Part shown: piece after piece, positions 25,528 to 33,345 of the stretch
How positions within the stretch are numbered: position 1 is the first letter of the stretch
Layout: each line of letters starts with the position of its first letter
Source: WRCA01 sp050943575
GTDB lineage: Bacteria; Pseudomonadota; Alphaproteobacteria; Rs-D84
Direction: 5' to 3'
NCBI GenBank assembly: GCA_050943575.1
Contig: JBMNPL010000008.1
Location: 1 to 39,706 of the forward strand
DNA length: 39,706 bases
The notes under the pieces: model-generated
Told to the model about the DNA's origin: nothing
Seen by the model: the letters and a program-made list of their open reading frames with translations, nothing else
The model's database searches: none
Position numbers and translations under genes: made by a program

Positions 25528-26576
25528 CCAAATACACGTGCAATGTCATTCCACATAGTAAATATAAATAATGCGAGAATTAAAATCCATCCGAATAAAA
25601 TTACATACTTCATCGCGCGTCCTTGTAATTTTCGGCGAATTATTCCTTCGACCCCCAATATTAAAAGATACCCGCCATCTAATACAGGAATTGGTAAAAT
25701 ATTAATAACAGCAAGATTTACCGATAATAATGCTATTAAAGATAATAAAGCAAATATGCCAGCACTCATTGCTTTACCACTGACTTCTGCAATCGTTATA
25801 AAACTACCCAATTGTTTAGATGAACGTTCGCCTGTTATAATTTGTTTTAATACATGCACCAATACTTTACTTTGTTTCCATGTTTCTCGTGCACCACTAT
25901 GCATTGCTTGTAATATATTTTTCTTTTGCAATTCAGTTTTTGTGCCATCTGCAACAAGGCCCCATTTTTCACCATGAGCAATTTTTACCTGAACTAATTT
26001 TTTATCACGAATTAAAACTACATCAGCATCATTTTTGCCAGCTAATTCTTTGGCTAAAATAATTTCACCCCAATTAGAAATTTTTTCGTTATTAATATGG
26101 ATTATTGTATCCCCAGCACGAACACCAGCATTAAATGCAGGACTATTTTGAATAACTTGCCCAATTACCGGTAGCTGAACAATTCTGGGTTTTATTGCAA
26201 ATATAGCCGTGTAAATTCCCCATGCTAAAACAAAATTCATAATAACACCGGATGCAATTATTATGGCTTGCTTCCATGCAGGTACAGATAAATAATGCCC
26301 TTGTTTTTTTGCGTGAGATAATTTTTCATATCTTTTGCGATCAAACATATCTTCCATACCATAAGTCGCGCAATATCCACCAAGTGGCAAAATTGATATT
26401 TTCCATATTGTGCCGTGTTTATCTTGCCATTTAATTAATGATGGTCCAAATCCAATTGAAAATGTATTAACTTTTACCCCAGCCCAACGTGCAGCTAAAA
26501 AATGTCCAAGTTCATGTACAAATATAACTGCACCCAGAACAATTAATAAAGCAATAATAGTCATTATAATATGCAT
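25518..26576 (-). CDS. rseP: RIP metalloprotease RseP (site-2 protease)
   Basis: The 352-aa inner-membrane zinc protease has H21-E-L-G-H25 in the first helix, a PDZ domain at about 125-205 ('NAGVRAGDTIIHINNEKI'), and the second active-site segment 'NILPIPVLDGGYLL' in the C-terminal helices. E. coli RseP has two PDZ domains and about 450 aa; one PDZ and about 350-380 aa is usual for alphaproteobacteria and Gram-positives. It cleaves anti-sigma factors and remnant signal peptides. It follows cdsA by 16 bp; dxr, often between them, is missing. Confidence 0.95.
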   Translation of the reverse strand: MHIIMTIIALLIVLGAVIFVHELGHFLAARWAGVKVNTFSIGFGPSLIKWQDKHGTIWKISILPLGGYCATYGMEDMFDRKRYEKLSHAKKQGHYLSVPAWKQAIIIASGVIMNFVLAWGIYTAIFAIKPRIVQLPVIGQVIQNSPAFNAGVRAGDTIIHINNEKISNWGEIILAKELAGKNDADVVLIRDKKLVQVKIAHGEKWGLVADGTKTELQKKNILQAMHSGARETWKQSKVLVHVLKQIITGERSSKQLGSFITIAEVSGKAMSAGIFALLSLIALLSVNLAVINILPIPVLDGGYLLILGVEGIIRRKLQGRAMKYVILFGWILILALFIFTMWNDIARVFGWN

Positions 26577-26592
26577 TTTGTTTCCTATGTAA

Positions 26593-27222
26593 TTATATTA
26601 AAATTAACCAAACAATCGGTAAAACTAAAATCCACCCATCAAAGCGATCAATTATTCCACCATGTCCTGGTAATAAGTTTCCAAAATCTTTAATATCCAA
26701 TTTACGTTTTAATAAACTGGCAATCATATCCCCGTATTGAGATAGTAAAGAAACAGAAATTCCGATCCACATCAATTGTGGCATAAATGTGTCTGTGCCA
26801 AGTAAACCATAAAGTATTGCTGCAAGTGTCCCGCAAATAATTCCAGCAATTTGACCAGACCATGTTTTATTTGGAGAAATTTTAGGTAATATTTTTTCAC
26901 CACCGATTAATCTGCCAAAAAACCATGCCCCAATATCTGCGGCTACGATAATTAAAAGTAATAACAACATAATCCATGGTTTTGTGCCGACAAAATACCC
27001 CGCTATACCCATCAAAACTAACCACGCAACAAAAGCAGTTCTTAGCTTGCATAATTTTTTATCTTTGATTTTCAAACGCATTATTTCAAAAATCATTAAT
27101 GCTACAATTAAAACAGCCAACCAACGAACAGCCGGAATGTGATAATATTCAGCGATTGCAACAAGAACGGCAATAATAAACATAATTCCGCCAGTTAAAA
27201 TTCTTTTAATTGTATTTTTCAT
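26593..27222 (-). CDS. cdsA: Phosphatidate cytidylyltransferase
   Basis: The 209-aa multi-pass membrane enzyme makes CDP-diacylglycerol from phosphatidate and CTP. The C-terminal signature 'LLKRKLDIKDFGNLLPGHGG' followed by IIDRFDGW is complete, and 'ISPNKTWSGQIAG' precedes it. ATG 27222 (MKNTIKRI) is chosen because GAGGG lies 7 bp upstream. An in-frame ATG at 27249, inside uppS, would add nine residues. The gene is shorter than the E. coli protein (about 285 aa), with fewer N-terminal helices. Confidence 0.93.
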   Translation of the reverse strand: MKNTIKRILTGGIMFIIAVLVAIAEYYHIPAVRWLAVLIVALMIFEIMRLKIKDKKLCKLRTAFVAWLVLMGIAGYFVGTKPWIMLLLLLIIVAADIGAWFFGRLIGGEKILPKISPNKTWSGQIAGIICGTLAAILYGLLGTDTFMPQLMWIGISVSLLSQYGDMIASLLKRKLDIKDFGNLLPGHGGIIDRFDGWILVLPIVWLILI

Positions 27223-27238
27223 AATATCCCTCGTTAAA

Positions 27239-27937
27239 TTATTTTCCAAATCTACGCTTTCTATTTGAATATTCTTTCAGCATTTTTTTATAATCACGAT
27301 CATTTAATGCTGGCCAAAATTTTGGATAAAACATTAATTCCGCATATGCTAACTTCCATAACATAAAGTTAGAAATACGTTGTTCTTCACTGGTTCTGAC
27401 AACCAAGTCAATTGGTAGTAATTCACCTGTATCCATAAATGATTCAAATTCTTCCAAATTAACTTGTTCACCATTTTTAATTGCAGCATTTGTCGCCCTG
27501 ATTATTTCATCTTGACCGCCAAAATCCAAAGCCATAACAATTGTTCCGGCTGTATTTTCATTTGTTTGTTTTTCTATATAATCAAAGTTTTTTAATATTT
27601 TTGCTGAAAACCTATCACGACGACCAATTATCTTGATACGAATGTTTTTTTCATGCGCACGATCTGCATATTTTTGTAATTCTGCAGCCATTAAATCCAT
27701 TAAATATTTTACTTCATCTGTTGGACGTAGCCAATTTTCAGTTGAAAATAAAAAATAACTAACAGTTGAAACTCCACAATTAATAAAATATTCAGCAGAT
27801 TTTCCAACAATTTCAGCACCAAGTTTATATCCAGCAACCGCTGGCATTCCGCGTTTACGCGCCCAACGACGATTTCCATCACAAATAAATGCGATATGTT
27901 GCGGGATTTTTTGTTCTTTTTTCTTTATTAAAAACAT
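27239..27937 (-). CDS. uppS: Undecaprenyl diphosphate synthase (cis-prenyltransferase)
   Basis: The 232-aa protein elongates farnesyl-PP to the C55 carrier for peptidoglycan and LPS. It has 'FICDGNRRWARKRGM' (catalytic Asp in the DGN motif), 'FSTENWLRP', and the C-terminal 'DLVVRTSEEQRISNFMLW'. It heads the uppS-cdsA-rseP-ispA operon, with AAGGAAG before the ATG, and is divergent from bamA across 98 bp. Confidence 0.96.
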   Translation of the reverse strand: MFLIKKKEQKIPQHIAFICDGNRRWARKRGMPAVAGYKLGAEIVGKSAEYFINCGVSTVSYFLFSTENWLRPTDEVKYLMDLMAAELQKYADRAHEKNIRIKIIGRRDRFSAKILKNFDYIEKQTNENTAGTIVMALDFGGQDEIIRATNAAIKNGEQVNLEEFESFMDTGELLPIDLVVRTSEEQRISNFMLWKLAYAELMFYPKFWPALNDRDYKKMLKEYSNRKRRFGK

Positions 27938-27999
27938 GAATCTTCCTTATGGGGGCAATTTTATATTGTATATTTGTAAAAAACAAGCTCTTTTAATCC

Positions 28000-28028
28000 T
28001 TGAAACGTAAATAATAAATTGCTAAATT
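28000..28028 (+). promoter_or_regulatory. Possible bamA promoter (near-leaderless)
   Basis: TTGAAA (28000-28005), a 17-bp spacer and TAAATT (28023-28028) lie only 7 bp before the bamA ATG. No ribosome site is seen, so the mRNA could be leaderless. Confidence 0.35.
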
Positions 28029-28035
28029 TTTATAA

Positions 28036-30312
28036 ATGAAAAAAATTATCCCGACAGTTTGTTTTCTTTTTTCTTTTGTTGCGGCATATGCCACAACAGT
28101 TTCACGTATTGATATTATTGGAAATAAACGTATGGATACAGAATCTGTGCGTTTATTAGCAGATGTTAAAACAGGAACAAATATAAATTCCGAAGATGTA
28201 AATCAAATAGTAAAAAAATTACAACAGTCTGGTTATTTTTCATCTGTTTCTGCAAAAATGGATGGAAATATATTAAAGATTAATATTACAGAAGCCCCCG
28301 TAATCGCACAAGTAACAGTCGAAGGTAATGATGAAATATCAACCGAAGATTTAAAAAAAGAAATTCGTGTAAAAGAACGCGGAACATTTGATGAAACTGA
28401 AATAGGCGCAGATGTTAGCCGACTTTTAACAATATATCAACGTAAAGGTTTTTTTGATACACGTATAAACCCTCAAAAAATACAGCTAGAAGATGGTCGT
28501 GTAAATATCGTTTATGAAATTACCGAAGGGCACCCAATATATATTAAAGATATAAGTTTTAAGGGTAATAACGAATTTTCATCACGAACATTAAAAAAAG
28601 AATTATTATCACGTGAATATGCTTGGTGGCGTTTTATGGCGCAATTTGATGTATATGATGAAGATAGAATTCAATATGATGCACAAATGATACGTCAATT
28701 TTATTTACGTAATGGATTTGTAGATGTTCAAGTGAAAGTTTACGAAGGGAAATTTACCCCAGATCGTAAATATTATTCAGTTGTTTTTGATATCCAAGAA
28801 GGGCAAAGATATAAAATTGGTGAATTAAAAATTAAAAATCCATTTACAGATGTTGACAACCAAGAATTAAATAGCGCATTAAAAATAAATACAGGTGATA
28901 TTTATAATATTGATCAAATAGAAACAACAATTGGTGCATTACGGGCTGTAGTCGCAGCCCAAGGGTATTCTTTTGTTAATGTTGATGTTATACCTGACAA
29001 GGATGATATTAATCGCACAATTTCAATGATTTTTGAAATTCAAAAAACAAATCGTATTTATTTAAATAGTATAAATATACTTGGTAATGTAAGAACGTTT
29101 GATAGTGTAATAAATCATCAATTGGGTATTCGTGCAGGGGATCCTTTTTCATTACAAGAAATAGAATCAGGACGTCAAAAAATGATGCGTTCAAGATATT
29201 ATAAAGATGTTCAAATGGTTCCAACGCGCATAGAAGGTACTAATTTAATGAATCTGGATGTTAAAATAGAAGAACAACCAACGGGGGAATTATCCGGTGG
29301 TATTGGTTGGTCTAATATTAATGGTTTTATGATAGATGCTGGAATTATGGAAACAAATTTTATGGGACGTGGTCAAGTAGTTCAATTAAGAGGCAGTATT
29401 GCACAATATACCAAGCAAGTTTTATTAAGTTTTACTGAACCATATTTATTCGGACGAGAATTATCTGGTGGATTTGATATAAACTATACAATGTATAATT
29501 ATGGAAAATTGGGCAGTTTTGGTTATGATCGTGATAGTCTATCTTTGGGGGCCAGATTAGGATGGAGATTAACAGATAATTGGACGCAAATGGTTCGTTT
29601 GTCCGCAATGTATGATCAAAATTATGATTTGCATGCAGTTGGCGGTTGGCAAGCGGCAAATCTTTATACTCTGGGAACAAATTTCAAATATCATAATTTA
29701 AATACTGATTTTAAACAAAATACTCATACTGGTATTGTGGCAAATTTTGGTGTTGCTTATACAGGTTTTGGAATTAGTACAGAAACATTTATGCGTTATA
29801 ATGGTGAAATTACAGGTTTGGTGAACTTTTTGGATAATAGATGGCAATTAAAATCTAGTTTAGAATTTGGCTATGTACAACCTTTTGGTGATGATTATAT
29901 TAGTCGTGTATATCGTTATTTCTTGGGCGGAGAATCATTACGTGGATTTCAAATAGCCGGTATTGGATCACGTAATTGGGCATATAGAAATTATGCGCTG
30001 GGTGGTTTATGGAAAGCAAATGGTAGCACACAATTAAATTTCCCCGTATTTATCCCAGATGAATATCAAGTTAAAGGTTTTATATTCGCAGATTATGGTA
30101 TTGTTGGTAAACCGCCAAAAGATGAATATGAATTTCCTAAAAATAGTGGGCATTATAATTTTATAGATCAAGATTTACGAACAAGTGCTGGTGTTGGTGT
30201 TTTTTGGAATACTCCGATGGGACCGATGAATTTTTCATGGGGTTGGCCGTTAAAGATGAATAAATATGATCGAGAACAAAGGTTTTTATTATCATTTGAA
30301 ACACAGTTTTAG
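28036..30312 (+). CDS. bamA: Outer membrane protein assembly factor BamA
   Basis: The 758-aa protein has a signal peptide (about 1-19), then five POTRA domains (about 22-420), for example 'EGNDEISTEDLKKEI' and 'KGNNEFSSRTLKKEL'. A 16-strand barrel follows with the loop-6 'LRGF' motif (in place of the usual VRGF) and ends on a terminal Phe (FETQF). BamA inserts beta-barrel proteins in the outer membrane. It is divergent from uppS, instead of downstream of rseP as in most proteobacteria. skp/lpxD/fabZ, which often follow, are replaced by a lipoprotein and VirB8-like cluster. Confidence 0.96.
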   Translation: MKKIIPTVCFLFSFVAAYATTVSRIDIIGNKRMDTESVRLLADVKTGTNINSEDVNQIVKKLQQSGYFSSVSAKMDGNILKINITEAPVIAQVTVEGNDEISTEDLKKEIRVKERGTFDETEIGADVSRLLTIYQRKGFFDTRINPQKIQLEDGRVNIVYEITEGHPIYIKDISFKGNNEFSSRTLKKELLSREYAWWRFMAQFDVYDEDRIQYDAQMIRQFYLRNGFVDVQVKVYEGKFTPDRKYYSVVFDIQEGQRYKIGELKIKNPFTDVDNQELNSALKINTGDIYNIDQIETTIGALRAVVAAQGYSFVNVDVIPDKDDINRTISMIFEIQKTNRIYLNSINILGNVRTFDSVINHQLGIRAGDPFSLQEIESGRQKMMRSRYYKDVQMVPTRIEGTNLMNLDVKIEEQPTGELSGGIGWSNINGFMIDAGIMETNFMGRGQVVQLRGSIAQYTKQVLLSFTEPYLFGRELSGGFDINYTMYNYGKLGSFGYDRDSLSLGARLGWRLTDNWTQMVRLSAMYDQNYDLHAVGGWQAANLYTLGTNFKYHNLNTDFKQNTHTGIVANFGVAYTGFGISTETFMRYNGEITGLVNFLDNRWQLKSSLEFGYVQPFGDDYISRVYRYFLGGESLRGFQIAGIGSRNWAYRNYALGGLWKANGSTQLNFPVFIPDEYQVKGFIFADYGIVGKPPKDEYEFPKNSGHYNFIDQDLRTSAGVGVFWNTPMGPMNFSWGWPLKMNKYDREQRFLLSFETQF

Positions 30313-30314
30313 AC

Positions 30315-30344
30315 TTGACGTATGCTTGGAAAATTCACTATAAT
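30315..30344 (+). promoter_or_regulatory. Strong promoter of the lipoprotein/VirB8-like cluster
   Basis: TTGACG (30315-30320), an 18-bp spacer and a perfect TATAAT (30339-30344) begin three bases after the bamA stop and 25 bp before the lipoprotein ATG. Confidence 0.75.
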
Positions 30345-30368
30345 TTTATAAAAGGAAAAGGTGGGAAA

Positions 30369-30515
30369 ATGAAAAAACTTCTTTTAGGTTTAGTAATTGT
30401 TTTTGGATTGGCTGGTTGTGGTCAAGTTTATGATCGCGAACCTGTTGGTGTTGGTTTTGATAATAATGAATTAAAATTATCCCCTTGTGCATGTATGCAG
30501 GTTTATAGGGCATAA
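30369..30515 (+). CDS. 48-aa lipoprotein (VirB7-like position)
   Basis: The start ATG 30369 follows AAGGAAAAGGTGGG. The lipoprotein signal ends in LAGC (C17). The 32-residue mature part is polar and has a CxC near the end ('SPCACMQVY'). It is too short for a structural domain. Being first in an operon with two VirB8-like membrane proteins, it could play the part VirB7 plays in stabilising an outer-membrane T4SS ring, but this is inference from position and size. Confidence 0.72.
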   Translation: MKKLLLGLVIVFGLAGCGQVYDREPVGVGFDNNELKLSPCACMQVYRA

Positions 30516-30531
30516 CTGGTAAAGCAATATA

Positions 30532-31215
30532 ATGGATTTTCCGGCTAATTATGATACAAGAATGTTTCCGGAAACACGCTATCTTTCAATGGCGCGGTTG
30601 TTTGCTATTTTGTCTGCGATTTTATTTCTTTTAATAATAGGTCTTTCTGGAATTTTAGTTTGGACTATACGTAGTAGTAAAACAGAACCAGTTTTAATTT
30701 CAATATCTGCCGATGGTGCAGATTGGAATGCAATTGTTGGTAATAATGCGAGTTTAAAATATTCTGCATCACGTATTATGCAAGAATCAGTAGTTGAGAA
30801 TTTTACAAAAAATTGGTTTAGAATTTCAAAAGATGCAAATGAAAATGAAGAAAACTGGTGCAAGTGTGAATTAGCAAAATGTTGGAATAATGAACTTGCC
30901 CCTGCTCGTTGTAATATTTGTTGTGCTTCTGGTGCAAATTTATTTACCAGTTTTTTAGAAGTTGTAAATAACGATTTTCAAGCACGTGCAAAATCTGGGC
31001 AAGAATGGTTTATAATTCCTAATTCTATACATATAGTGCCATTTGGCGCTGTTTCTGAAGCAGGTGGATTATGGCGCTTGACTGCACGGGTTAGTATTAG
31101 TAATCACCAAGCACGAAAAATAGAAGTATTTGTTCGTACAGCAAAATCAAAAGATGGTTATCCTGCAACCTTGGGATATTATGTTGCAGATTTCCATGCT
31201 TATCCGGCGGAATAA
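30532..31215 (+). CDS. VirB8-like single-pass membrane protein with six-cysteine insert
   Basis: The 227-aa protein has a cytoplasmic N-terminus, one membrane helix (about 22-46) and a periplasmic domain. The early periplasmic part resembles VirB8: a strand after the helix, then 'SVVENFTKNWFRIS' (86-99) and 'NENEENW' (103-109). A compact cysteine cluster follows (C110, C112, C117, C127, C130, C131) before the remaining beta-rich region. The ATG at 30532 has only a weak ribosome site, so coupling to the lipoprotein gene is likely. Its stop overlaps the next start (TAATG). The VirB8/DotI-DotJ link is from topology and helix pattern only. Confidence 0.6.
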   Translation: MDFPANYDTRMFPETRYLSMARLFAILSAILFLLIIGLSGILVWTIRSSKTEPVLISISADGADWNAIVGNNASLKYSASRIMQESVVENFTKNWFRISKDANENEENWCKCELAKCWNNELAPARCNICCASGANLFTSFLEVVNNDFQARAKSGQEWFIIPNSIHIVPFGAVSEAGGLWRLTARVSISNHQARKIEVFVRTAKSKDGYPATLGYYVADFHAYPAE

Positions 31216-31865
31216 TGAAAAAAATAAAATTGATTTTTTTTGGAATATTTTTAGTTGTTATTACAGCCAGTATAGCTATTATCGGTGGTAAAGCTTTTGA
31301 CATTAGTCGTAATTTTTATGTAAATACTGTTATATTCCAACCCGCAGATTTATCTAGGGATAGAATTGAAAAACCAATACCATTGGATGTTTTATCAGAT
31401 GAATTTATACGGGATAATTTGATTAAGAAATTTGTACATGAATATTTTTATATTGTCCCAGATAGTGGTGATATGCAAAGACGTAAAAAATTCGACAGCA
31501 CACTGGCAAAGATGTCAATCCCATCAGTTTTTAAGGAATGGAATGATAAAATTACAGCAGATATGGACAAACTAGTTGATAAAAATATTATGCGTCGTGT
31601 AGTTGTAAATAATATTGCTTTACCACCTGGAAGTGAATATTTTCAAGTACATTATGATTTGTTAACTTGGGATATTGCAAATGATATTATGGCTGCACCA
31701 CAAGTACAAAAAAATAAAACTATGTTTATAAGGCTGGATTTTGAAAAAGGTGTTCGACCAAAACAACCAAATGGTGCAAATTTTGATGTGAAAAAATATT
31801 TGTCTGGTGGTTCAGATCCTGCTACAATTTTTAAATTCAGGGTGCTAGAAGTTATAATTAAATAA
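31215..31865 (+). CDS. Second VirB8-like single-pass membrane protein
   Basis: The 216-aa protein has a basic start, one membrane helix (about 4-26) and a periplasmic domain. A helix 'FIRDNLIKKFVHEYFYIVPD' (64-83) resembles the VirB8 region ending in 'YVxxRE/IVP'. It ends in a beta-rich stretch. The start codon overlaps the previous stop by one base, giving tight coupling and probably equal dose, as expected for partners in one complex. DotI and DotJ of type IVB systems are such a pair of related VirB8-fold proteins. No cysteines are present, unlike its neighbour. The family is inferred. Confidence 0.55.
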   Translation: MKKIKLIFFGIFLVVITASIAIIGGKAFDISRNFYVNTVIFQPADLSRDRIEKPIPLDVLSDEFIRDNLIKKFVHEYFYIVPDSGDMQRRKKFDSTLAKMSIPSVFKEWNDKITADMDKLVDKNIMRRVVVNNIALPPGSEYFQVHYDLLTWDIANDIMAAPQVQKNKTMFIRLDFEKGVRPKQPNGANFDVKKYLSGGSDPATIFKFRVLEVIIK

Positions 31866-31880
31866 CAAATAGGGCAATAA

Positions 31881-32726
31881 GTGAAAAATAATAAAAAACT
31901 TTTTTTATTAAAAACAATAAAAACATTTATTTTTTGTTTTGCTGCTATTTTTGTTTTTAATTCGTCTGTAATTGCAAATGAAATAGATCCGTTTATTGTT
32001 AGCGCAGAATTAGGTGGTGATTCTACATTACCAGATGCAACTATTTCTGATCCTCAACCAATTGAATTTGATAGCACACCACTAGTTTTAAATGATGGTG
32101 CTGGATTTTATAATGTTGCTAATTTTGATATTGCTGGAATTTATTTAGGTATGCCATTTGAAGATGTTCAAACATTGTTTTTTAAAAAACAATCTTTGTA
32201 TGTGCCACGACAAAAAAATTCAATAATTTATACACTTGCTAGTGATTGGCGTGTTAATTTAGATTATGAATGTACTCAGCAGAAAATATATGTTCCAGAT
32301 GAATTAGAAAAATGTATTTTATCAGCTGCTCGTAAAAGGGGATTATTATATCCGGCAGAATTACATTTAGTACGTGAATCAACTGGTGAAACCATAGATA
32401 TTTATTTTACCAGTAATGCAACAGATAATGTTGTATGGCGTGTTATTTATAAAAATGATGTTAATGATATGCCAGGAGCCGCAGAGAAATATTCCAAACA
32501 GCGTGATAATAAAATAATGGTATTTTGGCAGAGTGTTGTTGAAAAATATGGTCAACCGAATAGCGGTAATGATAAATGGGCATCCAGTGATAATTCTTTT
32601 GATCCTGTGTTGACTGCATATTATGGAATGTTGGAATTAACAGACCAAGGTTTAATGGCGGTGGATGCGGCTAAAAACGTTTCTGATGCACGTGAAAACT
32701 TTCGGGCAAAACCTTATGCGTTTTAA
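31881..32726 (+). CDS. Periplasmic protein of unknown function, 281 aa
   Basis: The start is GTG 31881. A long signal peptide (cleavage after VIA, about residue 33) is followed by a disordered Asp/Pro-rich stretch, then 'FDIAGIYLGMPFEDVQTLF' (about 78-96). This 'F-D-I-A-G-x-x-L-G-M' element recurs in many exported alphaproteobacterial proteins. A later 'VVEKYGQPNSGNDKW' resembles the K-Y-G-x-P...W segment found with it. Two cysteines (C133 and C146 by count) could pair. I cannot name a function. It shares the operon with the VirB8-like genes, and its end overlaps the yraN start by 11 bp. Confidence 0.72.
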   Translation: MKNNKKLFLLKTIKTFIFCFAAIFVFNSSVIANEIDPFIVSAELGGDSTLPDATISDPQPIEFDSTPLVLNDGAGFYNVANFDIAGIYLGMPFEDVQTLFFKKQSLYVPRQKNSIIYTLASDWRVNLDYECTQQKIYVPDELEKCILSAARKRGLLYPAELHLVRESTGETIDIYFTSNATDNVVWRVIYKNDVNDMPGAAEKYSKQRDNKIMVFWQSVVEKYGQPNSGNDKWASSDNSFDPVLTAYYGMLELTDQGLMAVDAAKNVSDARENFRAKPYAF

Positions 32727-33066
32727 AAATACTTATCGGGCGGGACTTTTTGCTGAATTTTTGGCACGTATTTATTTACGTATTCGCGGATTTAAAATTT
32801 TAAAATCAAGGTATATAACAGGACGATATACTAAACGTGCAGAAATAGATATAATTGCACGTCGTGGTAATCTAGTTATTTTTGTGGAAGTTAAAAATAG
32901 ATTAAATGTTCGCACAGCGTTTGATGCAATTAGTCATAAACAGGCATCAAGATTAAGACGTGCAGCAGAAACATGGATAAAGAAAAATCGTTGGTATGGT
33001 AATGCAAGATTTGATGTAATTGTTGTATCTGGTTGGCGTGTTCAATGGTTTAAAAACGCTTTATAA
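32716..33066 (+). CDS. yraN: YraN/UPF0102 family nuclease-fold protein
   Basis: The 116-aa protein has the UPF0102 layout: an N-terminal 'GLFAEFLARIYLRIRGFKIL' helix (GxxGExxAxxxLxxxG type), then the endonuclease-fold core 'RAEIDIIARRGNLVIFVEVK' with D and ExK residues (about 53-72), and 'RFDVIVV'. Members resemble Holliday-junction resolvases and have a role in replication or repair that is not well defined. ATG 32716 is chosen because it leads directly into the conserved N-terminus. It overlaps the preceding gene by 11 bp. Confidence 0.88.
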   Translation: MRFKNTYRAGLFAEFLARIYLRIRGFKILKSRYITGRYTKRAEIDIIARRGNLVIFVEVKNRLNVRTAFDAISHKQASRLRRAAETWIKKNRWYGNARFDVIVVSGWRVQWFKNAL

Positions 33067-33150
33067 AATAAAATTTCCATATTTAACATTTATAGTCTAT
33101 AATAGTCAAGATGTTCTGCAAATGCAGTTCTTATAATCAAGGAGTAAAAA

Positions 33151-33300
33151 ATGAAAAAAGTATTATTATTGGGCTTTGCAGTTTTAGTATTAGCTGCTTG
33201 TACTGGCTCTTATAAATCAGGAAAATGTGAATATCATTTCTTGTTTCATAAAGATATTTCTATTTCTAAAATCATCGGTAATGCAACTGGTGGTTGTTAA
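33151..33300 (+). CDS. 49-aa lipoprotein of unknown function
   Basis: A small frame runs from ATG 33151 (AAGGAG 7 bp upstream) to TAA 33298. The lipobox is LAAC (C17). The mature part is 33 residues with two more cysteines, one at the very C-terminus ('NATGGC'). A TATAAT lies at 33098-33103 with a weak TTTCCA 18 bp before it, and a strong terminator follows. It is therefore a separate transcription unit. The two non-lipid cysteines could form a disulfide. No family recognised. Confidence 0.72.
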   Translation: MKKVLLLGFAVLVLAACTGSYKSGKCEYHFLFHKDISISKIIGNATGGC

Positions 33301-33301
33301 T

Positions 33302-33327
33302 AAAAATCCCGCTTTTGCGGGATTTTT
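33302..33327. terminator. Bidirectional terminator between the small lipoprotein and dnaB
   Basis: An 11-bp perfect stem AAAAATCCCGC/GCGGGATTTTT around TTTT. A/T flanks on both sides suit both converging genes. Confidence 0.9.
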
Positions 33328-33345
33328 ATTTTTATATATAAATAT

